DNA of 64,000 bases, taken from NCBI GenBank assembly GCA_023678885.1, contig CM042966.1, forward strand, positions 22,644,028 through 22,708,027, written 5' to 3'. Below are positions 10,949 through 23,785 of the stretch, piece after piece. Position numbers and translations under genes: made by a program. The notes beneath the pieces are model-generated. The model was given only the letters and a program-made list of their open reading frames with translations, searched no databases and was not told where the DNA came from. The DNA is from Pogostemon cablin. Its lineage: Eukaryota > Streptophyta > Magnoliopsida > Lamiales > Lamiaceae. The stretch's first letter is position 1, and each line of letters begins with the position of its first letter.

Positions 10949-12655
10949 GATGATGAGTGATATTTTCACCTAAATTTTAGTGCATTTTTATATCCGTTTT
11001 CATATTATTTTATCTGTATTTATGTGATTATTTGGTTGTGTTTTGTGTTTTATTAAAATGAGTGTGAATGAGCTTAAACCTATGATTTTGAAACGAGGTG
11101 CGGTGAAGGAAAAAGCGAATCTCAATTAGGAGTTGAAACGAGGAAGAACGAGCCAAAACAGTGAAGGAAATAGGGCAGCAGCAACACGGCTGGCCGTGTC
11201 GGGTACACGAGCCATGTCCTAGCACACGGCCAGTGTAGCAAACACGGGCCGTAATGTCGGGTGCACGAGTCATGTCCCAGCACACGGCCTGTAAGGAGAG
11301 GTCGTGCGGAAGCATCAATTCACCCAACATGGCCACCTTATAGCCGTGTTGCAGCACATGACTTGCTGTGTAAAAATCTATAAAAAAATCAGAATCCTTC
11401 TAGAAGCTTCCTAAGGGGTATAAATACCCAATACTTCAATATTTGATCAGATTTTTTGAAGGGTTTCACTCCTACACCTAGATCACACACCATTTCCTCC
11501 ATTTTACACCATCATCTTCATCCATTCTTCATCCATCCATCCACACTTGATCTCCTCCATCAAATCCACCATCCAAGTGATCAAGGAAGCAAGGGAGAGT
11601 GAGATCACAAGAAGAAGAAGAAGATCTCCATTGAAGCACTTCAAAGGGAGAATCTAATTCTAATTTTTGTGCATTTCTTTATAGATTGATCATGGTTTGT
11701 AAAGATTTTAATGTCTATGCTGAATTCTTTGTGATTATGAGAGGCTAATCTCCTCTGTGAGATTAGCTTCATGATTGGTGTTGGATAATTTAGTTTTTAT
11801 GCAATTTGATTTTAATCTTGAATGTGCTTTATGTATTTCTATCATTGAATGTTGATTGCTTGATGTATATGATGATATTTGTGATTAATTGTCATGGACA
11901 TATGATTAGATTGAGAAATCAATTATATGTTTAGGATAGTTCATTAAATCATTTCATCATACACTTCATGTGCATTAATTTAGAATGAAATAGAGATATC
12001 CTTCTAGGTTTAGAATCTTTTGATAGAACATTTTATTAGCTTAATCGAGAGATTGGTTGATTAAATGAGGGGACCCAAACCATTAGTGAATTCATAGTAC
12101 CTTAAAAGGGAATATTGCCTATGATTTAGTACCTCATTAGGGAACTCGTAGAGTAATTAATACATAGTGGGAGATATTTGCTTTGGTCACGATCCTATGT
12201 GCTTTTGGGAGTCTTATTGAAGACCTACATCCTATCCATCTCAAGAGACAGTTTAGGTGGAATTAGTGATCACTCATATGCCTTGTCCATGAGAGATTAG
12301 AGTTAATTGTATGATTTCTTTATTATCTATACCATGATTGTTACTAATCTCATCCTTGCATCATTTGGAACCCATTTATTCTTGCTTTTATTTCTTTATT
12401 TCGTGCATTAGTTTCATTGTATTTATTTGCAAGCTATCCATCCCATTCCGCCGTCCTTATAAAATCACGATAAACTTGAGATCGCTTAAACTCTAGTATC
12501 TTCCTCCATGTGGTTCGATAAATTCTTTAATTGGTCATCCCGACTATATACGGTCAATCAATTGACACGTAAGAGAGAGAAATAAATTCAACTATTGCTC
12601 CTGGAGTTTAAGTTTTAAGGTATAGTTTCTCTCTCCTACGTGTCGTCCATCTCAC
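10949..12655 (+). repeat. probable solo LTR or LTR fragment
   Basis: The block starts near TGATGATGAGTG and has a GC-rich part with repeated ACACGGCC-type motifs (about 11170-11350), a clear TATA box, and a long transcribed-leader-like AT-rich region, a pattern common in long plant Ty3-type LTRs. No gag or pol sequence adjoins it. Neither end is fixed by a target duplication, so the limits are approximate. Confidence 0.5.
11419..11426 (+). promoter_or_regulatory. TATA box inside LTR-like block
   Basis: TATAAATA follows the GC-rich segment in the middle of the LTR-like block, where a retrotransposon promoter would be expected. Confidence 0.45.
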
Positions 12656-12796
12656 GGTGTGATACAGAAGATGATGTATCAAACAATACAGAGAATCCGA
12701 GCCGCATATATGGTACTCACACACCCCACTAATATAACTACTCACTATACATTAAACAATATTAGTCCTTAATCTACATGTCAAAGCAAAGGATAG

Positions 12797-13012
12797 GACT
12801 TGTGTAAGACCGTCTCACGTGAGACTATTTTTCATATTTTAAAATAGTTATCACTTTCGCTATAAAATGTTATCACTTTTTATTTATACTATAAATTGTT
12901 CATGAAATAACATTATCACTATTCATTAATTTATTATCACCTTTTAATATAAAAGTTATCACTTTTTGGTCATCTCATGTAAGCCCTTACGTGAGATGGT
13001 CTCACACAAGTC
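12797..13012. mobile_element. inverted-repeat MITE (family ACTTGTGTRAGAC)
   Basis: Ends GACTTGTGTAAGACC and (opposite strand) GACTTGTGTGAGACC are joined by an AT-rich core with repeated TTATCACTTT units. Related copies occur near 27690-28005 and 29548-29760. Confidence 0.65.
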
Positions 13013-13160
13013 TTTGCCAAAAGCAAATAACCTCCTTGCAGACGGACAACTACTTATTATACATTAAATAATAATACTCCTTAATCTACGTGTAACAGAC
13101 AAATAACCTCCTTTAGATTGATGGTACTGAAGTATTATTTTTAAAATTAATGTATCCATT

Positions 13161-13721
13161 TGTCATGGGAATTTGGCAGATAGTAGATTGAAGCAAAAAC
13201 TTAAAGCATGGAAGGTAAATCATAATCTATGGATGAAGAAACGAAACAAAAATACGAGAATTTTTAGAGTAGTTCGGCTCACTAACGAGCCTACATCCAC
13301 TATGGAGAGAGACCCTTTATTGCTACATTGTGTATGAGGGAGATTACAAGTGAATAAAGCTGTGAATACAGCTTTATATACGCAACTTAGTTGAAACAGA
13401 AAGTTATGGAACCAACTTGCTGAATCGATTTTGAGCCTTCAGTTTGTGTATCAAACGATTACCAAACTGAGTAAAACTACTCCCAACTAACAGCTGAGGT
13501 GTCAAGCTTTTCAGCCATGTGCCCAACTGCCCCTAACTCATCCGTTTAGCCACTAAACTAACACCTCAAACTTCCCTGCTCACTTATGCACCGGTTGTAC
13601 AGATTTGCTTCTTCTTAGTTATTAAACCAACTGATGCATCTGATTCTTCTATACAACAATCCATATGCAATCTAAGACTTCTGCAAACTTATCTATGATT
13701 GAATAAGGTTTATTCTTCACA
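13161..13721 (-). repeat. LTR 1 of tandem element
   Basis: 561 bp, TGTCATGGG...TTCTTCACA in plus orientation. By eye it differs from LTR 2 at roughly 5% of positions. CCATT lies immediately to its left. Confidence 0.9.
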
Positions 13722-15720
13722 AATCTCCACCTTAAACCTTAATCAAACTATAGCAACTCTCCCTCCATTACACTACTCCACCTTGAGTAACATTGCTCCA
13801 CCTTGAGCAACACCTCTTACCATTTCTCCACCTTGAGCAACACCTTCAACGCACCCAACATTGAAGTATCACCAAGCCACAACAAGTTCGAACCATTTTC
13901 CTAATGAAAGTGCCATTACTTTGAAGTCGATTCTAACTCACTAGGATTACCCAATGCATTCTCCCACTTGCTCGTTGTTACTACATCACTCATAAATGCC
14001 AATGAGTCCAAGTACCACATCTCTTAACTACCCCGTTATATCGCTACTTCCCCCGAACACCATTCACTTACCAAAAATCCTTTCCTTACAAACTTGTGTT
14101 GAGCTGACCTTATTTTTATGAAAATCAAGTTGCTGTTAAGCTGATTTCACCCCATGGAAAACCCATGTCCAAAACTCCACATTCAGAGGAGTCACATGCA
14201 CTTGATGCATCCCTTTTCCATGCAATTGGCACTACCTTGTACCAATTCAATTCTTGAATCTGTACTGAACCTCAAGCCACTTATAGCTCACTATCTCCAC
14301 AAGTGATTCACTGCTAATTGTTGGAAATTATCCTTCCCTTATGAACAATGTTGCATCCCATTGCCAGAAGCAATTCTGAATTACTCCTGGATTTAATTCA
14401 CTTTCCTTGTTGAAAATTGCTGATGCCTTTCGCCAATTATGATTTACAGAGTCTCCACCTCAAATCCAAATCCTGAAATGGCTGCTCTTCTCATCAGAAG
14501 ATGTCCCTGCCATGTTCACCGCACTTGACCGCTGCCATTGGAGAAGCGACACTACCAAGAACTCTAACGTCGGAAGCCTCGAACTTCCGCTGAGCCTAAT
14601 GGATACCGCTGCCGCCTCCTCGAGTCATCACTGTTGCCCAAAAATTAAACCACGGAGTCTCTCTTCATAGGAACTCAAATCCTCATCGGAACTTTATCTT
14701 GCCACGCCGGGCATCCACCTCGCTTCCACTCTCAGACCGCCTTAATTCGGTCTCCGGAATTTTAAACATCACCGCTGTATCAGTTACTCACCATACCTGT
14801 GTGAGAATCTATCCTTTGCCCATGGGGCCATTGTCTTCACTGATGGAGTTGCCTCTCTACCCAGTTCCGCCATCTGCCGTCCATCGGAGATCTACTTTCC
14901 TCACCGCCGGGCAACTACCTCACAGTTGAACACCACTGCTATTACTTGCCGAAATCACTCTTCAATCCGTCGAATCCAGTCATTGCCCAAACTCACAAAC
15001 TCATCGTCGTTGAGTAAAGTCGCTGTCCCGCCAGTTAATTTTCACGTGTAGCCACGATCAACAGGTTCTAATTGCCGAAAATCACCAATCGCTACCGCTT
15101 CTTATTTGACCGCCGATCCGATTCCAATCACACCAAATCTGTTGCTGATTACGCCAGAAAACACTTGCGGAACCAAGAATCCCACTGCTTCCGGCGCATC
15201 CATCTCCAAAGAGAATCTTCCTCTTCCATCCATTTACGAACGCCACTGTCTTCTGCCAAGAATCCCTTCTGGGATCTTCCTCCATCGGTTTCTTGATCTC
15301 CATTGCTTCCCGTCTATTGTAGTCAATAACCCGCAACCACTGCATCCTTGTTCTGAATCTGCCACTGTATTCTGCTACCTCCAACCACCATCGACTCTCC
15401 GCCGACCTGATACTCCGCTGGAAACCATGAACTCCTTTTCTCGCAAATTCGAGAGCCCCCATCGGCTTGGTTTTATTGACCTACTTTTGACATTGCTCCT
15501 CTGAACCGCCATCCAAAAACGACCCTGAATCCCTCTCTCGTAGATCTCCAAGAGTCGCCTACTTTCTTGCATCTCATCGTTCTACTTCATCATAACCGCC
15601 TCAGATCAGACTTCATCCTCTGCCCGCTGTGAATCTTGGTGGAACACCACCTTGATCTCAATGCCCTTCAATCGCCTTCTTCTTCCTTGGCCTACCCTTC
15701 TTCCCACAGACGGCGCCAAT
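13722..15720 (-). other. internal region A of tandem element
   Basis: About 2.0 kb, GC-richer than the surroundings. The right end holds the minus-strand primer site TGGCGCCG (15711-15718), whose first bases match the tRNA-Asp 3' end; this is an inference. Near the left end, CCACCTTGAGCAAC-type units repeat several times. Short minus-strand frames (for example 15082-15462) recur in internal region B but resemble no known retroelement protein. Confidence 0.7.
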
Positions 15721-16281
15721 TGTCATGGGAATTTGGCAGATAGTAGTTTGAAGAAAAAACTTAAAGCATGGAAGGTAAATCATAATCTATGGATGAAGAA
15801 ACGAAATAAGAACATGAGAGTTTTTAGAGTGGTTCGGCTCACTAACGAGCCTACATCCACTATCGAGAGAGACCCTTTATTGCTACATTGTGTATGAGGG
15901 AGATTACAAGTGAATAAAGCTGTGAATACATCTTTATATACACAACTTAGTTGAAATAGAAAGTTATGGAACCAACTTGCTGAACCGATTTTGAGCCTTC
16001 AGTTTGTGTATCAAACGGTTACCAAACTGAGTAAAACTACTCCCAACTAACAGCTGAGGTGTCAAGCTTTCCAGCCATGTGCCCAACTGCCCCTAATTTA
16101 TCCGTTTAGCCACCAAACTAACTCCTCAAACTTCCCTGCTCAACTGTGCACCGGTTGTACAGATTTGCTTCTTCTTGGTTATTAAACAAACTGATGCATC
16201 TGATTCTTCAATACAACAATCCATATGCAATCTAAGACTTCTGCAAACTTACTTATGATTGAATAAGGTTTATTCTTCACA
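15721..16281 (-). repeat. LTR 2 (middle LTR) of tandem element
   Basis: 561 bp with the same termini as LTR 1. It is shared by the two internal regions and is probably the recombinant copy. Confidence 0.9.
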
Positions 16282-18300
16282 AATCTCTACCTTAAACCTT
16301 AATCAAACCATAGCAACTCTCCCTCCATTACACTACTCCACCTTGAGTAACAACCTTTAAACATTGCTCCAACTTGAGCAACACCTCTTACCGTTGCTCC
16401 ACCTTGAGCAACACCTTCAACGCACCCAACATTGAAGTATCGCCATGCCACAACAAGTTCGAACCATTTTCCTAATGAAAGTGTCATTACTTTGAAGTCG
16501 ATTCTAACTCACTAGGATTACCCGATGCATTCTCCCACTTGCTCGTTGTTACCACATTATTCTTAAATGCCATTGAGTCCAAGTACCACATCTCCTAGCT
16601 ACCCCGTTATATAGCTACTTCCCCCGAACACCATTCATTTACCGAAAAATCCTTTCCTTACAAACTTGTGTTGAGCTGACCTTATCCTTATGAAAATCAA
16701 GCTACTGTTAAGCTGAATTCACCCCATGGAAAACCCATGTCCTAAACTCCACATTCGGAGGAGTCCCATGCACTTGATGCATCCCTTTTCCATGCAATTG
16801 ACACTACCTTGTACCAATTCAATTCTTGAATCTGTACTGAACCTCAAGCCACTTATGACTCACTATCTCTATAAGTGATTCAATGCTAATTGTTGGAAAT
16901 TGTCCTTCCCTTATGAACAATGTTGTATCCCCTTGCAGGAAGCAATTCTGAATTACTCCTGGATTTAATTCACTTTTCTTGTTGAAAATTGCTGATGCCT
17001 TTAGCCAATTATTATTTGCAGAGTCTCCACCTCAAATCCAAATCCTGGAATGGCTGCTCTTCTCATCAGAAGATGTCCCTGCCATGTTCACCGCACTTGA
17101 ACATTGCCATCGGAGAAGCGGCACTACCAAGAACCCTGCCGTCGGAAGCCGCGAAATTCCGTTGAGCCTAATGGATACCGCTGCCGCCTCCTTGAGTCAT
17201 CACTGCTGCCCAGAAATTAAACCACAGAGTCTCTCTTCACAGGAACTCAAATCCTCGTCGGAACTTTATCTTGCCACGCCGGGCATCCACCTTACTTCTA
17301 CTCTCAGACTGCCTTAATCCGGTCGCCGAAATTTTAAACACCGCCGTTGCATCAGTTCCTCACCATATCTGTGTGAGAATCTGTCCTTTGCCCATGGAGC
17401 CATTGTCTTCACGGATGGAGTTGCCTCTCCACCCAGTTCCCCCATCTGCCATCCATCGAAGATCTACTTTCCTCACAGCCGGACAACTACCTTGCAGGTG
17501 AACACCACTGCTATTACTTGCTGGAATCACTCTTCAATCCGTCGAATCCAGTCGTTGCCCAAACTCACAAACCCATCGTCGGTGAGTGCAGTCCCTGCCC
17601 CACCAGTTAATTTTCACACGTAGCCACGATCAATAGGTTCCAATTGCTGAAAATCATCGATCGCTACCTCTTCTTATCTGACCGCCAATCCGATTCCAAC
17701 CGCTCCAAATCTGTTGTTGATTACGCCAGACAACACTTGCGGAATCAAGAATCCCGCTGCTTCCAGCGCATCCATCTCCGAAGAGAATCTTCCTCTTCCA
17801 TCCAGTTATGAATGTCACTGTCTTCTGCCAAGAATCCCTTCTTAGAACTTCCTCCACCGGTTTCTTGATCTCCACCACTTCCCATCTATTGTAGTCAATA
17901 ACCCGCAACCACCGCATCCTTGTTCTTGAATCTGCCACCGTGTTCTACTATCTCCAACCACCATCGACTCTCCGCCGACCTGATACTCTGCTGGAAACCA
18001 CGAACTCCTTTTCTCGTAGATTCGAGAACCCCCATCGGCTTGGTTTCATTGACCTACTTTTGACGTTGCTTCTCTCTCCTCTGAACTGCCGTCCAAAAAT
18101 GACCCTGAATCCCCCTCTCGTTGATCTCCAAGAATCGTCTGCTTTCTTGCATCTCACCATTCTACTTCATCGTAACCGCCTCGGATCAGACTTCATCCTC
18201 TGCCCGCTGTGAATCTTGGTGGAAGATTACCTTGATCTCAATGCCCTTCAATCGCCTTCTTCTTCTTTGGCCTGCCCTTCTTCCCACAGATGGCGCCAAT
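16282..18300 (-). other. internal region B of tandem element
   Basis: About 2.0 kb and collinear with internal region A. The primer site at 18291-18298 reads TGGCGCCA on both strands. Minus-strand frames 17948-18160 and 17654-17938 match those in region A apart from frame breaks, which is expected from their high nucleotide identity and is not proof of coding. Confidence 0.7.
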
Positions 18301-18860
18301 TGTCATGGAATTTGGCATATAGTAGATTGAAGCAAAAACTTAAAGCATGGAAGGTAAATCCTAATCTATGGATGAAGAAACGAAACAAGAACACGAGAGT
18401 TTTTAGAGTGGTTTGGCTCACTAATGAGCCTACATCCACTATGGAGAGAGATCCTTTATTGCTATATTGTGTATGAGGGAGATTACAAGTGAATAAAGTT
18501 GTGAATACATCTTTATATACACAACTTAGTTGAAACAGAAAGTTATGGAACCAACTTGCTGAACCGATTTTGAGCCTTCAGTTTGTGTATCAACCGGTTA
18601 CCAAACTGAGTAAAACTACTCCCAACTAACAGTTGAGGTATCAAGTTTCCAGCCATATGCCCAACTGCCCCTAACTCATCCGTTTAGCCACCAAACTAAC
18701 TCCTCAAACTTCCTTGCTCACCTGTGCACCGGTTGTACAGATTTGCTTCTTCTTGGTTATTAAACCAACTGATGCATCTGATTCTTCTATACAACATATC
18801 CATATGCAATCTAAGACTTCTGCAAACTTACCTATGATTAAATAAGGTTTATTCTTCACA
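18301..18860 (-). repeat. LTR 3 of tandem element
   Basis: 560 bp with the same termini; the outer target duplication CCATT follows at 18861-18865. Confidence 0.9.
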
Positions 18861-18865
18861 CCATT

Positions 18866-19570
18866 AAATAATAAAGCTATATCTAGCTAGTAGAATCTAA
18901 AAGTAATCATTCCTATAAGAAAATAAAAAAAACTTGAGGTGGGCAACCAAGTAGTCCATTGGTCTCATACTGCAGTTACACTTTCGCGTTTTTTAAGAAA
19001 ATTAGTGTTTCTACCAATTTTATTGAATTTTAAAAATATTTAAATATTTTAAATAATAAATAAATAAAGTGTAAAGAAATATTATATTTAGTTGGAATCT
19101 CAATATAAAATTAAAGTATTTTTGAAGTTATTGGTCAAAGGTATTTTTTCTTTTTTCTTTTAATGTGAAGAGTTTTATTGTACAAATAAATAAAAAAAGT
19201 GTGAATCATTTTATAAGATGGAGTGTATATTACATTTTATTAAAAATTAATTACTCCATCAAATTTATCGTTCATCAAATAATTTTGTAAGATGCGCATT
19301 ACTTTTTAAGTTTCTTCATAAAACATCAATGTCTACTACAGATATATAATAGTCCCTCCAACTCCTTTAAGATCGTACATTTTTTCAAGGTTATTCCACA
19401 GTAGTTTGCATATTTTTTAAAAAAACAAAAAATCAAAAAGTCAAAATAATCACAATTCTTTATATACTTTATTTACAAAAAATCACACATATCTAACACA
19501 CTTAATATACTTTATCATTTATTTATTAAAAAAAATTATCATACTACCCCTACTTTTCTTAATCTCTAAA
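18866..19570. other. AT-rich intergenic, no gene
   Basis: No gene recognised. TAGTCCCTCCAACTCC near 19350 resembles a Stowaway end, but I could not find a convincing partner. Confidence 0.4.
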
Positions 19571-20076
19571 TGAGGGTGCAAATTAAATGTAGGACACATA
19601 ACCTCTTCAAAATGGTCCTAATACTTTCACTTTTAGTCGTAAATGATAATTTCTTTGCAAACTTAGTCCCATAAAACTTCACCTTTGCATATTTAATCCC
19701 ATCCAACTCCATTATTAGTTCCAAAAATTTAGATTCATATTTTATTTTATTTTATTTTATTTATTTATTTACTTATTTATTTATTTTTATTTTTTCTTTT
19801 TAATATTACCAAATTATTGGTAAATTCAAAAAAGACATGCTGAAAAAAAATATGAATATATACTTACAATTCTTTTATTCTATTTATTTACTTATTTATT
19901 ATTATTTTATTTTTTATTTGACAATTAAATATTTGCAAACTTGGTCCGATAAAACTTCATCTTTACATATTTAGCTTTACACAGATGTTTTATTGATTCA
20001 AAAAATTTAGATTCATATTTTATTTTATTTATGTACTTAATTTTTATTTTTATTGTTTTCAAAAAGACATGTTCAA

Positions 20077-20108
<32 letters not shown>

Positions 20109-20485
20109 TAATAATAATAAATAAATAAATAAATATGATATAAAGTACCACTATAGGTTATAAGAATTTAGATTCATATTTTATTTTATTTATTTATTTA
20201 CTCATTTATTATTTTATTTAATGTTACATTTTTATTACTTTTTAAAGCATGTTCAAAATAATAATAATAATAATTATAATAGTAAGTATTAAATAAATAA
20301 ATAAACATAAAATATGAATTTAATTTATTGGGACAAATTGTATAATTGAATGAGACTAAATATGCTAGGTTGAAGTCTTATGGGACCAAGTCTGCAAAGA
20401 AATAATCATTTGGGACTAAAAGTGAAAATATTGGGACTACTTTGAAGAGGTTATATGTCTTGTGGGACAAAAATGCAAAATTCTC
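19571..20485. mobile_element. long-inverted-repeat element
   Basis: Arms of roughly 100 bp (about 19571-19680 and 20375-20485) are inverted copies, sharing ATAACCTCTTCAAA, TTTCACTTTTAGTC and TTTCTTTGCA. The centre is built of TTTATTTA and ATAATA runs. The non-coding foldback form resembles Mutator-like MITEs, but no clear target duplication was found, so the class is open. Confidence 0.65.
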
Positions 20486-22264
20486 TAAAAATTGGCTTCA
20501 TATGACTTTCTAAATTCTTATGAAAAGTTCACTTTCTCATATTGTTGCAACTTGCATGTTTCAACGTCCTAAAGATAAAAACTATGTAGCTATAAGAATC
20601 CCATATTATATATAAACTCATTGTCCCTTTCAAACCCATTTTCTTTTGCTTATTTTTCACAGGCAAGCTTCTAATTAAATATCTACATTGGTTCTAATTT
20701 ATGAGTTTAAAAAGAAAAATATCTTCCTCACATCTATGTGATTTGATGGGTTTAAACTCTCCATCCCTCCTGCCCCATGCATATCACTTATCAGTTCATA
20801 ACAATAAATTGAGTTAATTTACATTATTAAGGAAAAAAACAGTGATAATGATTTATGTATTCAATTTAATATAAATATTTAAACACAAAATAATTATTGT
20901 CTCTTTAATAGTCTGTTTAAATTAAAATACGAATTTGGGTGATATTAAAGTTTAATTGAAAAATGTGAAAAGTGAAATGGATGAAAGAATGAGTTTAAAC
21001 TAAGCTTCAATGTGTTCGTTCTAACCTTCTCTTGAAATTATATTTAGTTATGAGTTATGAGTTTGATTCTACGTAAATTATTCAAAATGAATTTGTACGT
21101 CACATAATTAATACTACATTCTCTTGAAATTATATATATGTGCAATTTTCATTGTTGTGTGTCCCATAATATAATAATGTGCATGATCTAAAAAAACATA
21201 ATTAAATACTAACTCTTAAATTCATTTCCACCTGATAATACATTAAATGCTTTAAACTTTAATTATTGTTTAAAAAGAAGACTAAATTATCTGCAAAAAT
21301 AGATAAATTAGTTAATCAAAAATAAATTTTCTTAAATTACATTTATACAATTTACTAGGTATATTTGAATTTCCGTATAATATGTTTACTATAAAAATAT
21401 GATAGAAAATAATTATAGAATTGGAATTTGAGTCGTGGGTCTCGTGGCAAGATTTACACTCTTTCTCCTTAAGACGAAATTGCATTGCTCTAATACTTAC
21501 GGTTTGATAGCAATCATCTTTAATATACAACGACTCATATCTTGTGATAATAACACTACAAATCATACAATACGGCGAACCATACATCATAAATTGTTAG
21601 GACAACTCGACTTTATTGGACATTTACGAAAAGTGTCTTGAGAATGTATTTAGGTGTACGAAAATGTGTTTTCGATGTGAAGTTCAAGTCTTATTCAAGT
21701 GGTACATTAGGGAAATGGAAGGGAATATTTATAGATTTTAAGGCGTATTTTTGTGAATTGTGGCTATCATTGATTGATTTTGAATTCAAATTTAAATGTC
21801 TTTTAATAAAAATACACAATTTATTTAGCAATCATATTAATCGATCATAACTTTTTATAGACACACTATAATCTAGTAGACACTATTTTAGTGTGTAAGG
21901 TTATAACATTTTGTTTTAATAGGCATACACTTTAATTAATAAGGGTATGTTTTTTCAATGAAAAAATCACCTGAAATATGAATAATATGTATGCTTGATT
22001 AAAAGATTAATATTTTTTTTCAAGAAAATAAAGGGTACTTATTCTTATATTAAAAGGTATAACATATTATACTAAAGGGTTCAACTTTCAGAAAATGTGG
22101 GATTTCAGGGCACGGTGTCCTCGACGACACACAAGTTTTAGCCCTTATTATAAGATACATTGAGAACTCATTTATTTGTATAAGATACAATTATAAAAAA
22201 TATACTCCTTCCTTCCCGAAATAATAATTACGTTTGCTTTTTGCATAGGAATTAAGAAATAATA
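20486..22264. other. AT-rich intergenic, no gene
   Basis: No convincing gene. Short frames near 21312-21850 lack recognisable domains. The part near 21900-22140 resembles 9885-10015. An outer MITE-like end (CTCCTTCCTTCCCG near 22204) precedes the next Stowaway element. Confidence 0.4.
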
Positions 22265-22266
22265 TA

Positions 22267-22492
22267 CTCCCTCCATCCAATGTTAATATATCCATTTTAT
22301 TATTTTGGGACGTCCACTCTTATTGTGTCCATTTTCCATTTTAGATATATGGTACCCACCCATATCACTAATACAATTAAAATATGAGACTCACACCCCT
22401 TACTAATACAACTATCAACTACACATAAAGTAATAATACTCCTTAATCCTGCAAAAAAAACAAATGGACACATTAATAATGGAAGGAGGGAG
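22267..22492. mobile_element. Stowaway MITE
   Basis: Near-perfect inverted ends (CTCCCTCCATCCAATGTTAA and, on the opposite strand, CTCCCTCCTTCCATTATTAA) are flanked by TA at 22265-22266 and 22493-22494. The length is 226 bp and there is no coding sequence. Confidence 0.9.
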
Positions 22493-22901
22493 TAATATTT
22501 TAATATGGAGTGAGGTGAGAAAAAAAGATATTTTAATATAAAGTGGATAATTATATTAATATTGTGTTTGATTCTCATATTAAAATATTAATTATTTTAT
22601 GTAGGTCTCATTTAAAAAAAAATGTAATTATTGATGGGGTGGGATGCTAAATTGAAAATATATAACTGGAACCGAGAGGGTAACTACTATTATATAAATT
22701 ATATGATGATATTTTAATATTATGCCTGATTAATTTATTATTAAAAATAAAAGGAATAAATAATCTTTCACCTTAAATTATATAGTACATCATCCCTGTA
22801 ATTTCTTCCGCAAAGTCTCCTTAGTCCATTAACTCATGTTGAAAATGAGAAATAAGTTATTTTTCTCCAAATTATGTTTTAATTATTAGACAAAGACTTA
22901 T

Positions 22902-23344
22902 GCACAACCTCTAATTGATATAACCCCCGATACAATCTCCTTCTTTTATCTTCAGCGTGTGTTTTTTTTTTTTTTAACTGTTGATGTTACTTTTTTAGGG
23001 ATATAATTGCAATTTTACCCTTATGATTTAATGTATAATTTATCCTTAGGGTTTAGGGTATGATTGTAATTTTACCCTTGTGGTTTAGGGTATAATTTAT
23101 CCATAGGATTTAGGGTATGATTGTAATTTTACCTTTGTGGTTTAGGGTATAATTTATCCCTAGGGTTTAGGGTTTAGGATATAATTTTAATTTTACCCTT
23201 GTGGTTTAGGGTATAATTTATCCCTAGGGTTTAGAGTTTAGGGTATAATAGTCATTTAAATAAAATAAATTTAAAAATAAAATTAAAATTAACATTAATG
23301 ATGGAGCAGAAATTAATTAAGAAGGTTGGGGACCAAGGTTGTAC
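22902..23344. mobile_element. repeat element with interspersed TTTAGGG motifs, copy B
   Basis: Second copy of the element at 8446-8799: the same TTCAGYGTGTG start, a long T run, four or five TTTAGGGTATAATTTATCC / TTTTACCCTTGTGG units, and the same right part with GGGGACCAA and TTGTACC. Copy B has more repeat units, so the array length varies between copies. Confidence 0.6.
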
Positions 23345-23373
23345 CCTAGTCCCTCTCTAATTATTTTTTTAGA

Positions 23374-23648
23374 GAGACTCTCTTGTAAGACGAGTATTTA
23401 TGAAACAGTTGTGAGACGGATTGACCCATTATCAAAGAATGCTTATCATATAGGTAAAGTATGCTTATTTGTAGTTAAAGTATGCCAATAATGAATATAA
23501 CATTCTAAAATCACACTTTAATTCATCATCCATCATACTTTACAAAACATACTTTAACAACTATTAAACATACTTTATCTATACAATAGACATACTTTAA
23601 AGCGTCTCATAAACGGTCTCATATAAGTAGCTTCTCACAAGAGACTTT
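23374..23648. mobile_element. inverted-repeat MITE
   Basis: Imperfect inverted ends (GACTCTCTTGTAAGAC and, opposite strand, AAGTCTCTTGTGAGA) enclose a core with AAAGTATGCTT and its complement repeated. It resembles the ACTTGTGTRAGAC family in end sequence but the core differs. Confidence 0.5.
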
Positions 23649-23785
23649 ATCATTTTTTTAATATGATAACAATATCTATATATATTTTTGCACAATATCA
23701 ATTACTGTACACAATAATTTCTGTACACATTTGTATTATATATTAATGCAAAAAAGAATAAATTATCTTTTTCCATAATATATTT

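Larger units (their letters stand above)
13161..18860 (-). mobile_element. tandem non-autonomous LTR retrotransposon (three LTRs, two internal regions)
   Basis: Three direct repeats of about 561 bp alternate with two related internal regions of about 2.0 kb. The whole block is flanked by one 5-bp duplication, CCATT (13156-13160 and 18861-18865). On the minus strand each LTR runs TGTGAAG...ATGACA, with a primer site ATTGGCGCC after it and a purine tract (AAGGTGGAGATT) before it. No gag, protease, RT or integrase is seen, so it is a LARD/TRIM-like element that would need another element's enzymes. One outer target duplication around three LTRs points to unequal recombination between LTRs after insertion. 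Confidence 0.85.

Noticed and set aside
13781..13860. CRISPR-like short repeats (CCACCTTGAGCAAC)
   Set aside because: Direct units with irregular spacing in a plant retrotransposon; there are no spacers or cas genes.
15082..15504. Genes on both strands inside internal region A
   Set aside because: The frames recur only because internal region B is a near copy; no known domain and both strands are open at once.
13161..18860. Two separate adjacent insertions of the same element
   Set aside because: Only one 5-bp duplication exists, at the outer ends, and the middle LTR is shared.
22980..23250. Interstitial telomere tract
   Set aside because: TTTAGGG occurs but is regularly separated by other sequence and sits in a repeat with a second copy at 8.5 kb.
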